64,000 nucleotides of DNA from Perognathus longimembris pacificus (lineage: Eukaryota; Chordata; Mammalia; Rodentia; Heteromyidae), in the NCBI RefSeq assembly GCF_023159225.1, contig NC_063172.1, positions 43,281,832 through 43,345,831 on the forward strand, written 5' to 3'. Of this stretch, positions 11,312 to 23,601 are shown one piece after another. The translations under genes were made by a program, and so were the position numbers. The notes beneath the pieces were generated by a model. That model was not told where the DNA came from. It did no database searches and was given only the letters and a program-made list of their open reading frames with translations. Each line of letters begins with the position of its first letter. Within the stretch, counting starts at the first letter, position 1.

Positions 11312-11500
11312 GGGGAGTCCTAAAGACTGAACTCAGGGCCTGGGCACTGTCCCTGACCTTCTTTTGCTCAAGGCTAGTGCTCTACCACTTGAGCCACAAT
11401 GCCATTTCTGGCTTTTTCTGTTTATGTGGTACTGAGGAATTGAACCCAGGGCTTCATGCATGCTAGGCAAGCACTCTACCCCTAAGCCACATTCCCAGCC
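11312..11500 (-). repeat. IDL-Geo SINE, antisense
   Basis: The reverse Geo arm (cctgggcactgtccctgacc) is followed by the reverse IDL arm ending ctaagccacattcccagcc. Confidence 0.9.
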
Positions 11501-11560
11501 TTATTTTGGTTTTATTTTGGGTTGGGTTTTTTTTTGGTTTTTAGTTTTGGGTTTTTATTT

Positions 11561-11751
11561 CGCCAGTCCTGTGCCTTGGACTCAGGACCTGAGCACTGTC
11601 CCTGGCTTCTCTTTGCTCAAGGCTAGCACTCTGCCACTTGAGCCACAGGACCACCTCTGGCCATTTTCTACATATATGGTGCTGGGGAATCGAACCCAGG
11701 GCTTCATGTATACGAAGCAAGCTCTCTTGCCACTAGGCCATATTCCCAGCT
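11561..11751 (-). repeat. IDL-Geo SINE, antisense
   Basis: A reverse element of the subtype with TCTTGCCACTAGGCCATATT at its IDL end. It lies 60 bp from the previous copy. Confidence 0.9.
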
Positions 11752-11754
11752 TGT

Positions 11755-11862
11755 TTTTTGTGTGTGTGGTTTTTGTGTGTGTGTGTGATACTGGAGGCTG
11801 AACTCAAGGCCTTGCGCTTGCTAGGCAGGTGCTCTACCACTTGAGTTATACTTCCAGTTCTG
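11755..11862 (-). repeat. ID-type tRNA-derived SINE, antisense, with GT-rich flank
   Basis: The reverse complement carries ACTCAAGTGGTAGAGCACC and AGGCCTTGAGTTCAGCCTCC, an uninterrupted ID-type unit. It is third in a run of antisense SINEs. Confidence 0.65.
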
Positions 11863-13472
11863 TGATTTTTAGATGGAGTAGTCAGGTGTGCCTCAGCATG
11901 AAGGCAAAATTGAGCAAAGTTACATATGCTCTTTGTGGTATTCTATAAGTGGAATGGGGGGAGAATAAATGAAGCATGAGCATGAATAATGTGAGGTCAC
12001 TGTCTGTGGCTTATGGATATAGAGAGAATAGCCCCCTGCTCTGTGGCTTGAAAATAAGCCTAGGAAGAGTTTGGGGAAAGTTACCTGGATGATCCTGGAT
12101 AATTTTGAGCTCATTGTCTGAATCAGAACAAATTCAGTGAATGATACAACCCAATCCATGCTTTGCAAGGAGACAGTTCTGAAGTAGACTGTGAAAAGTG
12201 GAAGGGAAGAGAGCACTTGGGTAGCCTCTCTGATAACCAGGAAAAAGGTGGTAGGGGAGGGCAGGGCAGAGCAGAAGGAACAGGTGTCATGAGAAAAGCT
12301 AGACTAGGGCAAGAGATTCATTAGTGAGTCACATGTGTAGTGAGAGAAAGTAGTGACAGTGGTGCACCCAAGATCTGATTGGAGTCACAGGAAGGATGAG
12401 ACCCCCAGGAATGGGGATGGAGAGGGCCATGGGCAGGGCAGATGTGGGGAAAGTGCTGACATGGATTAGACCTCCAATGGACACATCACATGGCAGCTGG
12501 CAAGGTGAATGGGTTCAGGAGGAAAGGCCAGGATGGGTTTTGCACATGTAGGTATTTTCACAGATATGGTTCTAAATCTGTGGGATGGCATGAGTTCACA
12601 TGATGGATGAGTGTATTACATAGGAATTAGGAGACTTCCAAGAACATCAATATAGAAGAGGAATCAACAAAAGAGACCAAAGTAGGGAAGGAATTCAGTC
12701 AAGAACAGGGTGCTTGCAGTGTCCAGAGATAGAAGGGTGACCCCCAGGGAGCACAGCAGGGCAGGTAGGGAAGAGGTATCATTGGTGACATCAACATCAC
12801 TGAGGACTGTGACAAAAATAGCTTCCTCAGAATAGCGAGGTAGAAACTTTACTGAAGTAGTTAGAAGAAGAATAAGCAAAGGTCCAGGTACAAGTGTGAA
12901 AGTGAGATACATGTGTGTGCGTGTGTGTGTGTGCTATGCACCATTTATGGGAGGAAACACAGAAGAAGAACTGAAGGTCAAGGTTTGGAAGAATACACAA
13001 TTGTTGAAATCACCACAAATTGAGACAAGAAATGTGTTAGAGAGACTATTAGGAATCCAGGTGCCAAATTATTGAGAAATGAAGTGGGAGAAAACCATAC
13101 ATGACAGTTGGCTCCCCATTAGTTTCAAAGAGTTTCCAGATGACTTTAAGAACCTTCCTGGTAATACCTGTAGATACGCAATGTGCAGGCCCTTCCTATC
13201 ATCAGTTCTCCACAAATGATTGGTGACAGAAATTTAAAAAGTAATCTAATTAAAGAGTTTTGCTTATCTATACCTAAAGATGTAAATTTTAAATATGAAG
13301 ACACTTCTATGTAATATTGCCAATGTAGCCAAAAACATCATATATTCATACATACAAATATACATACATACGTAGAATAGAATACATGTGTTAACTTCCC
13401 AGATACCTCACATAATTATTTTGTGTTCCATAAAAATCACTTGAAAATCTTTTTGCCCATGTGTGTTTTGCC

Positions 13473-13474
<2 letters not shown>

Positions 13475-13546
<72 letters not shown>

Positions 13547-13553
13547 TGTGTGT
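13475..13553. repeat. (GT)n(GA)n microsatellite
   Basis: About 28 bp of GT repeats run into about 45 bp of GA repeats, 315 bp upstream of a PAG1 exon. Confidence 0.97.
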
Positions 13554-13557
13554 GTCT

Positions 13558-13780
13558 TAGGGCTTGAACTCAGGCTGGGTTATTGTCCCTTAGCTTTGGG
13601 GGGCTCAAATCTGGTGCTCTACAACTTGAGCCACAGGTCCATTTCTGGCTTTTGGTAGTTAATTGGAAGTAAGAGTTCTCTGGGACTTTTGCTGCCCAGC
13701 CTATCTTCAAATAGCAATCATCAGATTTCAGCTTCCTGAGTAGCTAGGATTATGAATGTGAGACATTGGCATCCAGCTTG
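13558..13780 (-). repeat. B1-like/Geo SINE, antisense
   Basis: The Geo half (ctctacaacttgagccacag) is followed by a B1 half (ttcctgagtagctaggatta) in reverse orientation, ending about 90 bp before a PAG1 exon. Confidence 0.7.
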
Positions 13781-13868
13781 AAATAATTTTTATCGACTGC
13801 TATGTGGAGACATGTACAAGATAGGTTGGATTATTGGCTTCAACTGACTTTGTGTATTTGATCGACAG

Positions 13869-13928
13869 AGATACAGCTCCTTGTTGTACAAGTCCCGGGA
13901 AGAAGACCCCACTCTCACAGAAGAAGAG
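13869..13928 (+). CDS. PAG1: PAG1 60-bp coding exon
   Basis: This exactly 20-codon exon lies between an acceptor ending GACAG and the donor GTAAGT, phase 0 on both sides. It encodes RYSSLLYKSREEDPTLTEEE, inferred residues 291-310. It lies just before the Csk-binding tyrosine and supplies the acidic TEEE that precedes it. The first tyrosine (Y292) is, from memory, Phe in human PAG1, which would make it a lineage-specific extra Tyr. The second matches the known YKS site. Because the exon is symmetric (0-0), skipping it would keep the frame and remove the acidic lead-in to the Csk site. Confidence 0.95.
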
Positions 13929-14480
13929 GTAAGTATTATTCTTTCTAAATAACCAGAATCTCATGACACACGAAGTAGAACGTCTGCCTTGGAATGAATG
14001 CACTGTGGTGTTTCCTTTGGTGTAAAAGAGCCCCAGTGCTCACTTCAGCCCAAGTTTGAAGGTCAAGGTTCAGAAACTTGGCACTCCCTATATGTGGAGA
14101 GGGTAACTGGCCTACAGTAAGCCAAAGCCAACAGGATGAACTGGTCAGCAAAGTACAAGACACTGGCTAAGAATGAGAGATCCAGCATACACAGGAGAGA
14201 TTAGAAAGAGATGGGAATTCTCAGTACAGGAGCATTAGAAGACTACGATGAGCTGGAAAATTCTAAACACTGCAACAAGTGGATATAGAGAATTGGATCC
14301 TACCTGGGAGATGGAGGAAGAGGTTTCTATAAGGACTTTCAGGTGCAGAGAGCAGGTATCCTTAGGAGGTATGATTTCAGGCCAGAGCTACTGTCAGATA
14401 TTGAAGCCAACAAAAATAGATTGTGTATTCTAAAGAACCAGAGCTAAAAATTCACTAGACTATTAATAGACTAAAAGGGG

Positions 14481-14527
14481 TGTGCGTGCGTGCGTGCGTG
14501 CGTGTGTGTGTGTGTGTGTGTGTGTGT
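14481..14527. repeat. (TGCG)n(TG)n microsatellite
   Basis: Six tetranucleotide TGCG-type units run into a TG tract. Alternating purine-pyrimidine favours Z-DNA. Confidence 0.95.
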
Positions 14528-14683
14528 CTTTCAATGTACCTCTGTATCACAGACACCTAAGTTCTGCTGGACCACAGGTCACTGGAACATACCATCTCAT
14601 ACCGCAACCCTGGGCAGCTCCTTCAAATTAGCTTTCTACTGTCAGAGGGACACTGTTTGGTATTTAACAAAGGGAAAGATATA

Positions 14684-14904
14684 GGGGCTGGGGATATAGC
14701 CTAGTGGCAAGAGTGCCTGCCTCGGATACACGAGGCCCTAGGTTCGATTCCCCAGCACCACATATGCAGAAAACGGCCAGAAGCGGCGCTGTGGCTCAAG
14801 TGGCAGAGTGCTAGCCTTGAGCGGGAAGAAGCCAGGGACAGTGCTCAGGCCCTGAGTCCAAGGCCCAGGACTGGCCAAAAAAAAAAAAAGAAAAAAAAAA
14901 AAAA
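14684..14904 (+). repeat. Young IDL-Geo SINE (GCGGGAAGAAGCC subtype)
   Basis: Near-consensus arms with a perfect B box AGGTTCGATTCC and the diagnostic CCTTGAGCGGGAAGAAGCC. A long A tail and the direct repeat AAAGATATA (14675-14683, 14905-14913) indicate a fairly recent insertion. Confidence 0.95.
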
Positions 14905-16384
14905 AAAGATATAAAGGAAATCTGTAAACTAATCCTTTAAAATAAGTCAACTCTAAATTCAAGTATTTGAAATGGTTTTGAAAATAGTGCCTAGTGATAC
15001 TGATTCAAACTTTGAATATAAAATAAAGAACTGCAATTCTTAACCATTCATGTTAGGAAGATTCAGGGGGGTAAAGGAAATCTAGAAATCATTTGTTTTT
15101 GCATTCTTACAGTGTTAGAGGGCCCAGACTAAAACAGGTCTGTTTTGCAAGAATAATGAAGAAAAAATAAAAAAGATAAGGAATAGGGAAAAAAGTAATT
15201 TAGGAAAACATCATAATATACAGAATGAATAGTAAAGAGAAAAAAAAAAAAAACAGAAAAGCAAGATAGCCAGGTGGCTTGAAGAGAAAGCTGTTTGCAA
15301 ACCAGAAATAGTCACAGAAAACATTCTAAAGGGTTATTAGAAGAGTTGAGGAGCTTCTAGTTAAAAAAAAAAAAAAAAGGAATGTTCAGTGATGTCCTCT
15401 GATGCTGGGTTCATTCCAAGAGTCAATTTTGAATTGCTAATTAATGTAAATTAAATTACAAATAAATTTCCAAGCCTGAAATTGTAAACAACACGAACTT
15501 TAGGAAGACTAACATAACATTATCGGTGGGGAATAAAGGGAAGGAAGTTGAGAAGAGAAAGTGGACATGGAAGAGCCACCTAACATCTTACCATCTAAGT
15601 ACAGTGTCTCTGTCACCCTTGGCCTCACCCTTGAAGGGGCAGAATATATTGGTCACTGTCATACATGCTTCATTCCTTTATAATGGGTCTGTGTTTTTTA
15701 CTTGTACCACACATTATTCTTTCTAAATGTATAAAATGATCATTCTTAGGTTGAGAGCAAATCCTCCATTGGGACCTATAAGTGAGAATATAAAGTTACT
15801 ATTCACTAGAACAGTCAGAACCACATGGTGAGAGTTTTCCAAAGCCTCTTTCTCTGTCACTGCCTATCAAAACTGAGCCACCAGTTGGGAGTGAAAACTT
15901 CTCATGTAAATGACCAGTTAACACACAGCAGGCCACCCATCTTTGGAAGCTTCTAGGCCAGCTGGAAACCTCACCCACAGTATGTGAGATATGAGAAAGC
16001 AGGAAAATGTCCTTCCACACTTAGGGAGCCAGGCATCTGTCAGGAAACATGTTTATTTATTCCCTAGGTTTTAGAATGAATTAATCACTGTGGTTTAAAA
16101 AAAAATACAAGGAAAATAGAGGATATATTTTGTTTGCAATCATGATTTCTGACAATAAAAGAAAACTCCCCAACTATCTCTTAGTTGGTACATTGAACCT
16201 ATCATTACCTGAGAGTTAAACCCTGCTTGTTATTACAGACAGTATGTGATATGTTAGCAAAGCTGTGAAGGTATTCTTGGAAATAACCCAGCTCTTGTCA
16301 TGGAAAGAAACAACCATAAGTGGAACTCCAAATTTCATTTCTGAATTGACCAGTTGCACATAAAAGTGATTTTTTTTCCTGAGC

Positions 16385-16600
16385 CAGTCATGGTGATACA
16401 TACCTGTAAGCCCACATTTTTAGAGATAAAAGTAGGAAGATCCCCAATTCAAAGCCAATGTAGGCTATACAGTGGATTCAGAACTGGGCAACACAGTGAG
16501 ATACTGTCTCAAAACCAAAACAATGGGGTCCGGTGGTACCCACCTGTAATCCTAGCTACTCAGGAGACTGAGATCTGAGGATCAGCTTTTGAAATGTCAT
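16385..16600 (+). repeat. B1-like SINE sequence (one full unit and one partial)
   Basis: A monomer, cagtcatggtgatacatacc to agatactgtctcaaaacc, has the B1/Alu layout. A second partial unit with cacctgtaatcctagctact starts at about 16527. Confidence 0.65.
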
Positions 16601-16899
16601 TGCAACATAAAACTCAGATAACACAGCTGCTGCGCTCCCTGAGCTCTACTCCTCCTGCTGTCCTAAGTCCTCTTTCGAGTCCCACAGAACTTGCTTCATA
16701 AGGAATTAAGTGGCTAGGTTGATCTACACACAAAGTAAAAAGCAATGTCTTCATTATTCCTAGTAATACACTCCATTATGAGTACAGATAATAAAGGCAA
16801 ATCTTGAAGGGACACACAGTAGCCCATAAGTGCTACTGATGTAGCTTGTTGCCAAAACAGGGACAAGGTGGATTTCTCAGTTCTCCCTTTGTTTCCTAG

Positions 16900-17268
16900 A
16901 TCTCAGCCATGTACTCCTCAGTGAATAAACCTGGACAGTCAGTACATAAATCAGGGCAGTCGCTGAAAGCGCAAGAGTGCGCCTACAACTCCATTAAAGG
17001 AGCCCCTCAGAGGTCGCCCTCCTCCTGTAATGACCTATATGCTACAGTTAAAGACTTTGAGAAAACTCAGAACAGCATCAGCACACATCCACCAGCACCG
17101 AGACCCAGTGAGGAGCCGGAACCGGACTATGAAGCAATCCACACTCTAAACAGAGAGGAAGACAGGGCCCCCCTGGAGACCAATGGACCCCACAGCCTCA
17201 TCCCCAAGGAGAATGACTATGAGAGCATTGGGGACTTGCAGCAATGCAGAGACATCACCAGGCTCTAG
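16900..17268 (+). CDS. PAG1: PAG1 terminal coding exon with Csk-binding Tyr and PDZ ligand
   Basis: The last coding exon follows an acceptor ending TTTCCTAG, enters in phase 0 and ends at TAG (17266-17268). It encodes 122 residues, inferred 311-432. It begins ISAMYSSV, whose tyrosine (Y315 here, Y317 in human) is the Csk SH2 docking site. Further tyrosine motifs are YNSI (Y339), YATV (Y357), YEAI (Y387) and YESI (Y417). The C-terminus DITRL is the class I PDZ ligand that binds EBP50/NHERF1 in other mammals. All expected functional residues are intact and there is no frameshift or premature stop, so the gene looks functional. Confidence 0.97.
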   Translation: MSAMYSSVNKPGQSVHKSGQSLKAQECAYNSIKGAPQRSPSSCNDLYATVKDFEKTQNSISTHPPAPRPSEEPEPDYEAIHTLNREEDRAPLETNGPHSLIPKENDYESIGDLQQCRDITRL

Positions 17269-18439
17269 CACCCTGGAGCACAGCTCCAGCTCCAGTTCTC
17301 CTGTAAGATAGGAAATGACACCAGCCTCTCCTTCACATGCTGCTGTAGTGAACCGAAGGTAGTTGTGGATGCCATCACTGTGCTCCCAGTTTCTGAGACA
17401 GTGAGATATAGATCTGACTGCTCCCTGAGTGTGCAACCACCTGCCCCCAGGGACCAGCACCCTCAGCACACCTCAAAACTTCCTCAGTCCTTCATCCACT
17501 GCAGAAGATTCCAGCGAGATTTCATCCTACCCATGCAGAAAGCAGATCTGTGAGGAAACCTGTACATCCAGGACTCCATTTCCTCCATCTGCCTGAAATA
17601 CTGCCATTTGAAGGAACCAGGGTCTCCTGCTCTTCCTTCTTCCCTGCTCCTAAAGGAAAACACTTGCATTTTCCACCTTCAAAACTTCCAACGTCTATGG
17701 TTCATTCCAAGGAAATTCTGCAGGGGTTTGCACTGGCTTTCAGCATAGGTGTTAGGATGGTGAGAAACTGTGTACTTACTGCTTCCCATCCAATTTGCTC
17801 ATCTTTTTTTTCAGAGCAGCCATGTTGGCCCCAGGAATCCGTAGATTGCATGGGACCGAGGTTGGAGGGGAGGAGGGGAGGATGTTCCTGGGGTCTCTTA
17901 GGTCTCTGCTTCTCCTTATTTTGGCACTGTGTATCAGCATCCGTTCTCCAAAATTACTTGAAGTTAGTTTTAAATACTGTTTTCTTTATCTGGTTAAACC
18001 CTCTCCCTGAGGCCCCCACCCCAATGTTGGAAAACTTGAATAGAATGTTTCCATATTTTCACTCAAAATTGTGGTACTTCTGTACTTGTGTAAGGACAGA
18101 GCTCATTCCCTCAAGCTAGAGAGCCTTAATCTTTATGGTGGCAGCAGCTGTAGAGCCCTTCCCAGGAGGGCCATGGACACCAATTGTATGCACTTCTGCT
18201 TCCCTAAGGTAATCTACGATGAACATGTAAACATTTCTTACATTTTTATTATAAGATGTTTTATGTTTAATGCTTGATTTCTAGAAAGTGCCAGAAAAAA
18301 AATTGGTATCACCTATTTTGATTTTATGTACAATGATATACACTCTCATTTTGAAGATATCATGAAGCACATAAGCTAGATAAGTAAAACTAGCTCTTAT
18401 TCTGTTTTTTAACAAGTGTTTAAAACACTGAAGGTTTTT

Positions 18440-18646
18440 GTTTTGTTTTGTTTTTGCCAGTCCTGGGCTTTGGGCTCAGGGCCTGAGCACTGTCCCTGGC
18501 TTCTTTTGCTCAAGGCTAGCACTCTGCCACTTGGGCCACAGCGCCACTTCTGGCCATTTTCTATATATGTGGTGCTGGGGAATCAAACCCAGGGCTTCCT
18601 GTATACGAGGCAAGCACTCTTGCCACTAGGCCATATTCCCAGCCCC
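18440..18646 (-). repeat. IDL-Geo SINE, antisense, in PAG1 3' UTR
   Basis: A complete reverse element bounded by the 15-bp direct repeat ACACTGAAGGTTTTT (18425-18439, 18647-18661). If the UTR call is right, the mature mRNA carries the antisense SINE. Confidence 0.95.
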
Positions 18647-20251
18647 ACACTGAAGGTTTTTAAGACTCAATTTTTCAAATGGTACTTGGACTAATGGGTT
18701 GAAAATACCTAGACCACTGAGGGTACAAATGCAGAAGGTATAAATAACCATTTTTAGTGGTTGTGGTAAGCAGTATTGAAATATTTAAAATAATAAAAAT
18801 AGAACAAAATATGACTCCTCCTAAGAGTATCATACTTATCATTAAACTTTACTTTTTTTTTTGAGAAAACAGCAGTGACTTCTGTAGTCCACTGCTTACC
18901 CATGCAAATTGCTTACTGTAAGTTTTCCTTCATTTTATAAAAATCAGTGGCCATAGTACCCCAGATGAAAAGCTTGGCCTGGTATGAATTTAATCATCTC
19001 CTTAGATCTTAAAAGACCAACATTGAAAAACTTGTTCACTTTTCATTTTAAAAAGAGTTTCATTGAAGTGCCACTCCAAAGTGTGGGCTCTGGGAAGTGA
19101 TTGCTATACTGATAAGAAAAACCAAGTGAAGTCATCCTCCTCTCCCACTGTAGCATCTATTGACTTTGATGATGAATAACCTTGCTGTTTCCTCTCCTTA
19201 CCAACTTGGAGGAAGAACCATCTTATGAGTGGCCGAGACCAGCTTGCTGGCACATCTTTCCATGCCTGTATGTGCATCAGGTTTGTGTCTGCTCTGTTTT
19301 GCACTTCTGAAGCTGTAAAGTGAACTCTTGGGGTAAGCTGGTTGGTTGTCATTATTTTTCAACCAGCTGAGTCTCTCTGGTAAAGATGTCACGTGCAAAA
19401 GCACAATCACTGTTGATTAGAAAGTCATGGGGAATACCTTTGGATCCTTGGAGAGTTTATCAGGAAAGTGCAGGCTACTTCCTATCTGAGTCCAGATCTT
19501 TCATTAGCACTGCTTTGCCTGCTGGTTCTCACTGCTTCGTATTTGACAAATTTGACCCAACAACCTCTCAGGTCACAAAGTTCCCTTCCTATGTGTGACA
19601 ATCAGGTCACATTGTTCACCTAGCACTGTGCATGGCTGGTAGTGTCCTCCATGGGTACCTTACAACCAAACATTTGTTTCATCCTATTCAAAACTCTTAC
19701 GATCAGGGAAGTAGGCATGCTCTGTAAAATATAAAACCTTTTCATGAGAGAGAAGTTCATGATAACTGAGCATGTCATCTTACACTCTCATTGCTGAATG
19801 TCTGCTAGAAGTTTTCAAATACAGTTTATGCAGCTGGGTTGTAAAATATGCACTAAACTATCTCTCCTAGTTTGACATACTATAGTATAAATTGTAGGAG
19901 AAAATCTTGAGCTCTTTAAAAAGAGCTTTATAGCTCTTTATAGCCTACAGCAAAAATTCCAAAAAATGAAATAGTAGTCTTCGCGGATTGGAGGAGAGAG
20001 AGCCGAGTAAACTTTTTAGCAAGGCAGCTCTGTTCTTTACAGTATTGTGTATGTTATTGAAGAATTGATATATCATCATTTTGAGTTTATTATACAGCTT
20101 TTCATAACTTTCATCTGTTTTGCTTTCTTTAAAATCTGTATACACACACCATATGTACATATGAATTGAACAGAATTCTGTAGCTCTTTAAAATTTTCAT
20201 TTTGATCTGATTGTCAAATACATGAAAGGTAATTATCAAAAACAAAATGTA

Positions 20252-20466
20252 GGGCTGGGGATATAGCCTAGTGGCAAGAGTGCCTGCCTCGGATACACGA
20301 GGCCCTAGGTTCGATTCCCCAGCACCACATATAAAGAAAACGGCCAGAAGCGGTGCTATGGCTCAAGTGGCAGAGTGCTAGCCTTGAGCGGGAAGAAGCC
20401 AGGGACAGTGCTTAGGCCCTGAGTCCAAGGCCCAGGATTGGCCAAAAAAAAAAAAAAAAAAAAAAA
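20252..20466 (+). repeat. Young IDL-Geo SINE (GCGGGAAGAAGCC subtype)
   Basis: Nearly identical to the copy at 14684, sharing CCTCGGATACACGAGGCCC and GCCTTGAGCGGGAAGAAGCC. It ends in an unbroken A tail and sits in the presumed PAG1 3' UTR. Confidence 0.95.
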
Positions 20467-23188
20467 GTACTGTATTCTTTAAGTTCACCATTGAAATCAT
20501 AGTATGCATTCAAGAATAACCTATATAATGTGATGTTATATAAAAAGATAAAATCTTGGGAATTTTTTATTTTTTAGTTTTAAATTTTTTATTATTATTT
20601 TTGAGTAGTTGTACAAAGGATCTGCCATTTAAGGCAATTTCCATTCTATAAATTGGAACTTCACATCTCTGTCAGAAGTAGCTGTGTTTCTGTTCAGATG
20701 TTTTAAAAGTGTTTCTCAGGTTGTTTTTAGTATTTCCAAAATAGTGTTATCATAAAAATATAACCTATTATATGTGAGATAATACAGATGTGAAAAATTT
20801 GACAAGAAAGTAGTCCTCGCATATATTGGCTACATATATTTTTCTCATGGCCTGATTTAAGCTATATCAATAAGTCTACTAAGGCTTTTAAAGACACCAA
20901 TATAATTTGTGGGGAAAAGGTTAGTCACTGTTTTATCTGCCCTCAGAATCCCAGAGTAAATTCTTATTATGTACTAAATTTACACTAGGCAGTCAATTCA
21001 GAGAAGTAAATATGTTGCTATATTTTTCTTACTTGATTTTCATTTTTATAATTAGAACATTTCCTTACCTTAACCAATAATAAATGATATATTCATTTGC
21101 ACATATACATATGTACGTATCTAGTGGCACAACTCTAGTGCCTAATTATTAAACTAAGTTTTAATATGTACTTAGAATATGTATCCTACTAGTATGGTGA
21201 ACTTTTATGAAAAGCAAAATTAGAAGAAACAGTTCTCCAACGGTTTTCATTTCACAGTTGAGGGCAAATCATTTAATTTTTCTGTCAAATACATTCAGAT
21301 TTTAAATGTGGCTATAATTATCCTGCCTGAAAACAACAGTAGTTTAGTTTTGCTATACATGTGACTCACTTACATATTCAACCTGAAAGGAGCAAATTTA
21401 AATAGGTGTATTTCTCAATCAGTGTTGGAGAAGAAAGCAAATAAGCCAGAAGCAAACAAGCAAGTAAGTACCCTGGGCTAGGAGGCAGAGCTGGCAGGTG
21501 ACCCAGACTGCAGTAGTGAGGTCCACTTTTTGCATCATGGCAACATCTTATTCCCTTTTTAAAACGTGAGGTTGCACAGTGCCATGATGTCCCACACTGA
21601 TGCTCTGACCCACAGAGAGCTCCACTTCAACACTGAACTGAGATTTTCTAAATGAGCACATGACTTTTTTTTCCAAGACTCCTTGTAACAGTTACTGTGA
21701 GTCCATTGCATTCTCACGCTGATTCCATTCTTCCAAAAGTATTGACTTCTGGGACCCAGCCAGCCTTTCTGGGGCCACAGGAGGCACAGTTGGTACTGAT
21801 AGTTATTTCCTGGGAATCTTGACAGGCTTATTGTACTGTGTAATTGGGGAAAGTTAAAGGGTAATGTTTGCTACTAGTAAGTGGCTGGTGTGAAAATAGA
21901 AGCATATCTACAATATCAAATGTGGTTTTATTTGCACTGAAATCTAAATCCTTTATCTTGCTTTATATTATATACATTATTCCTGAGAGCAGCATTGGAC
22001 AAATTGAAAACATAGACATAACCATATCTGTCCAGACCCAATAGTCCATCACAATCTTTGTCTGGAAATAACAAATTAGATTTTAAAATTATGGTCCAGG
22101 AGAGAATGATTTTATTCTACTGATCATTTTTAAGTCTGTTTACATCTAGCCTCTAAATATTTGTAATATATTTAATTGTTTTTCAAGTTTTTCTTTTGAG
22201 GCTACTTGATATCAGATGAAATAAAAATGCAATTTTGTTATAAAGATAATTATTTTAAAAGTCTCCAATGTGGTCTTCATTTGTCTTTATACAGAAAGAT
22301 TTCTTTGCTTGCCACTTAACATACTAGAGTATTTTTCAAAACTGTGTTGGCCATGATTGTGTCCTATCTCATGTATAATGTATTATAAAGGTTGTTGATT
22401 GTCATTCTTCATACTTAAAGATGTTAGATGAAAAGCAGTAAAATGTTTTTATGTTGTTAACTGTTAAATAATTGTGTTGTATTAGCCTGCCTTGTGTTTT
22501 CTGGGGAAGTTTGAAATACAGCTGGACAAACAGAAGTTAGTTATAAAATAGGAAATGGCATTTTTTCCTCATAAAAATAGTGATCCTCTAAAAGTAGCAG
22601 GTCTCTTGAGAGGGTCAGATTAGTTTAAAAATACTCTCCTCACTCAAACACAGTTAAAATCATCATCAACATCATCAGTCATTACAATAGTACTTTTACT
22701 CTTTGTTTTAAAAGGCCTTTGTACAAAGTGAAAAGATTGTCCAATTTGTAAAAGTTTTTTACTTCATTGTTTTTCTAGTGAGAATTTCTCAATCATAGTT
22801 TTCTACATTCAGAAGTGTCTCATATTAGCTCTAACATTACCCTCCCTCACTAATCCTCTTAAAAGGACAAAGTTTAAAGTATGAGAGCATGAAGCCACTG
22901 GTTCCTCATAACCTAATTTTGGCTACTTCTGTCCAGGTGGTTCCCTTGTCCCTCTCTTTAACACCACTGATTTCTTTCCGTCCCAACCCCTCCTGTTTGC
23001 CAGGTACCTATGCTCTATTTACATACATCTATTTACATAATGTGCTATTTGCATAAATGTGCTATTTGCATAAATTGTTTACCTTTCTGTAGAGGCACCC
23101 CACCAGGCAACATAGAACTGTTCTCCATCCTGGCTGGCTGACTCTAAAGTTCTGCCCAACCTCCAATTTCCCTGCCTCAGGCTACCAG

Positions 23189-23601
23189 TGTTATGCCCAA
23201 GTCGTGAGAAGACCACCAAGAAGACCCCAGAGAGAAAGACATTCCAAAATGCAAAAGCAAGGCTTTTTTCAGGCGAGCTGCAGATCGGGCCTTGTCCTAC
23301 CCACTGACACAGCGGAGGTTAGGAGGAAGGCCCTGAGCTGAGATTTCAGAGCTTATAAAAGCAAAAAACCAAGTTACAGCAATCAGGTGTTGGAGCAAGA
23401 TTAGGATACGGGTACAAATCTGATTGGCTCAGGGCTCGAGGCATTCTGGGGTGGTTAGAGTTAAGCAGAGAGTATCCTGACCTGCTGGGCCCTAATAAGC
23501 TTGTCCTGCTAGCCAGGATAATTGGTAGCCTGGGTTACTCATAGTTTAAACAGACAACAAAACCGGGGCTGCCTGAAAATGGGGTTTACTTTAACTCTTC
23601 A
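23189..23601 (-). mobile_element. Solo LTR of an endogenous retrovirus, antisense
   Basis: The 413-bp block starts TG, ends CA and is flanked by CCAG on both sides (23185-23188, 23602-23605), a 4-bp duplication. On the minus strand it reads as U3, a TATA-like TTTATAAG near 23352, then R/U5. The expected AATAAA before GCCTTGCTTTTGCAT has become AAAAAA, so its polyadenylation signal looks dead. There is no internal retroviral sequence. It lies inside the presumed PAG1 3' UTR. Confidence 0.7.

Larger units (their letters stand above)
9032..13868 (+). other. PAG1: PAG1 intron rich in SINEs and microsatellites
   Basis: A GT-AG intron of 4.8 kb. It holds a (CA)n(CT)n tract, two + strand IDL-Geo copies, a GGGA tract, a run of three antisense SINEs (11312-11862), a (GT)n(GA)n tract and an antisense B1-Geo. 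Segments near 10500-10640 and 12050-12900 resemble ancient mammalian interspersed repeats but are too diverged for me to name. Confidence 0.8.
13929..16899 (+). other. PAG1: PAG1 intron
   Basis: A GT-AG intron of 3 kb with a (GCGT)n(GT)n tract, one young IDL-Geo SINE (14684-14904) and B1-like sequence (16385-16600). No other structure is recognised; 15000-16380 is plain AT-rich sequence with short A runs. Confidence 0.8.

Noticed and set aside
17550..18119. 189-residue open frame just after the PAG1 stop
   Set aside because: No family similarity and no splice or start context. It lies in the proximal 3' UTR and overlaps other random frames.
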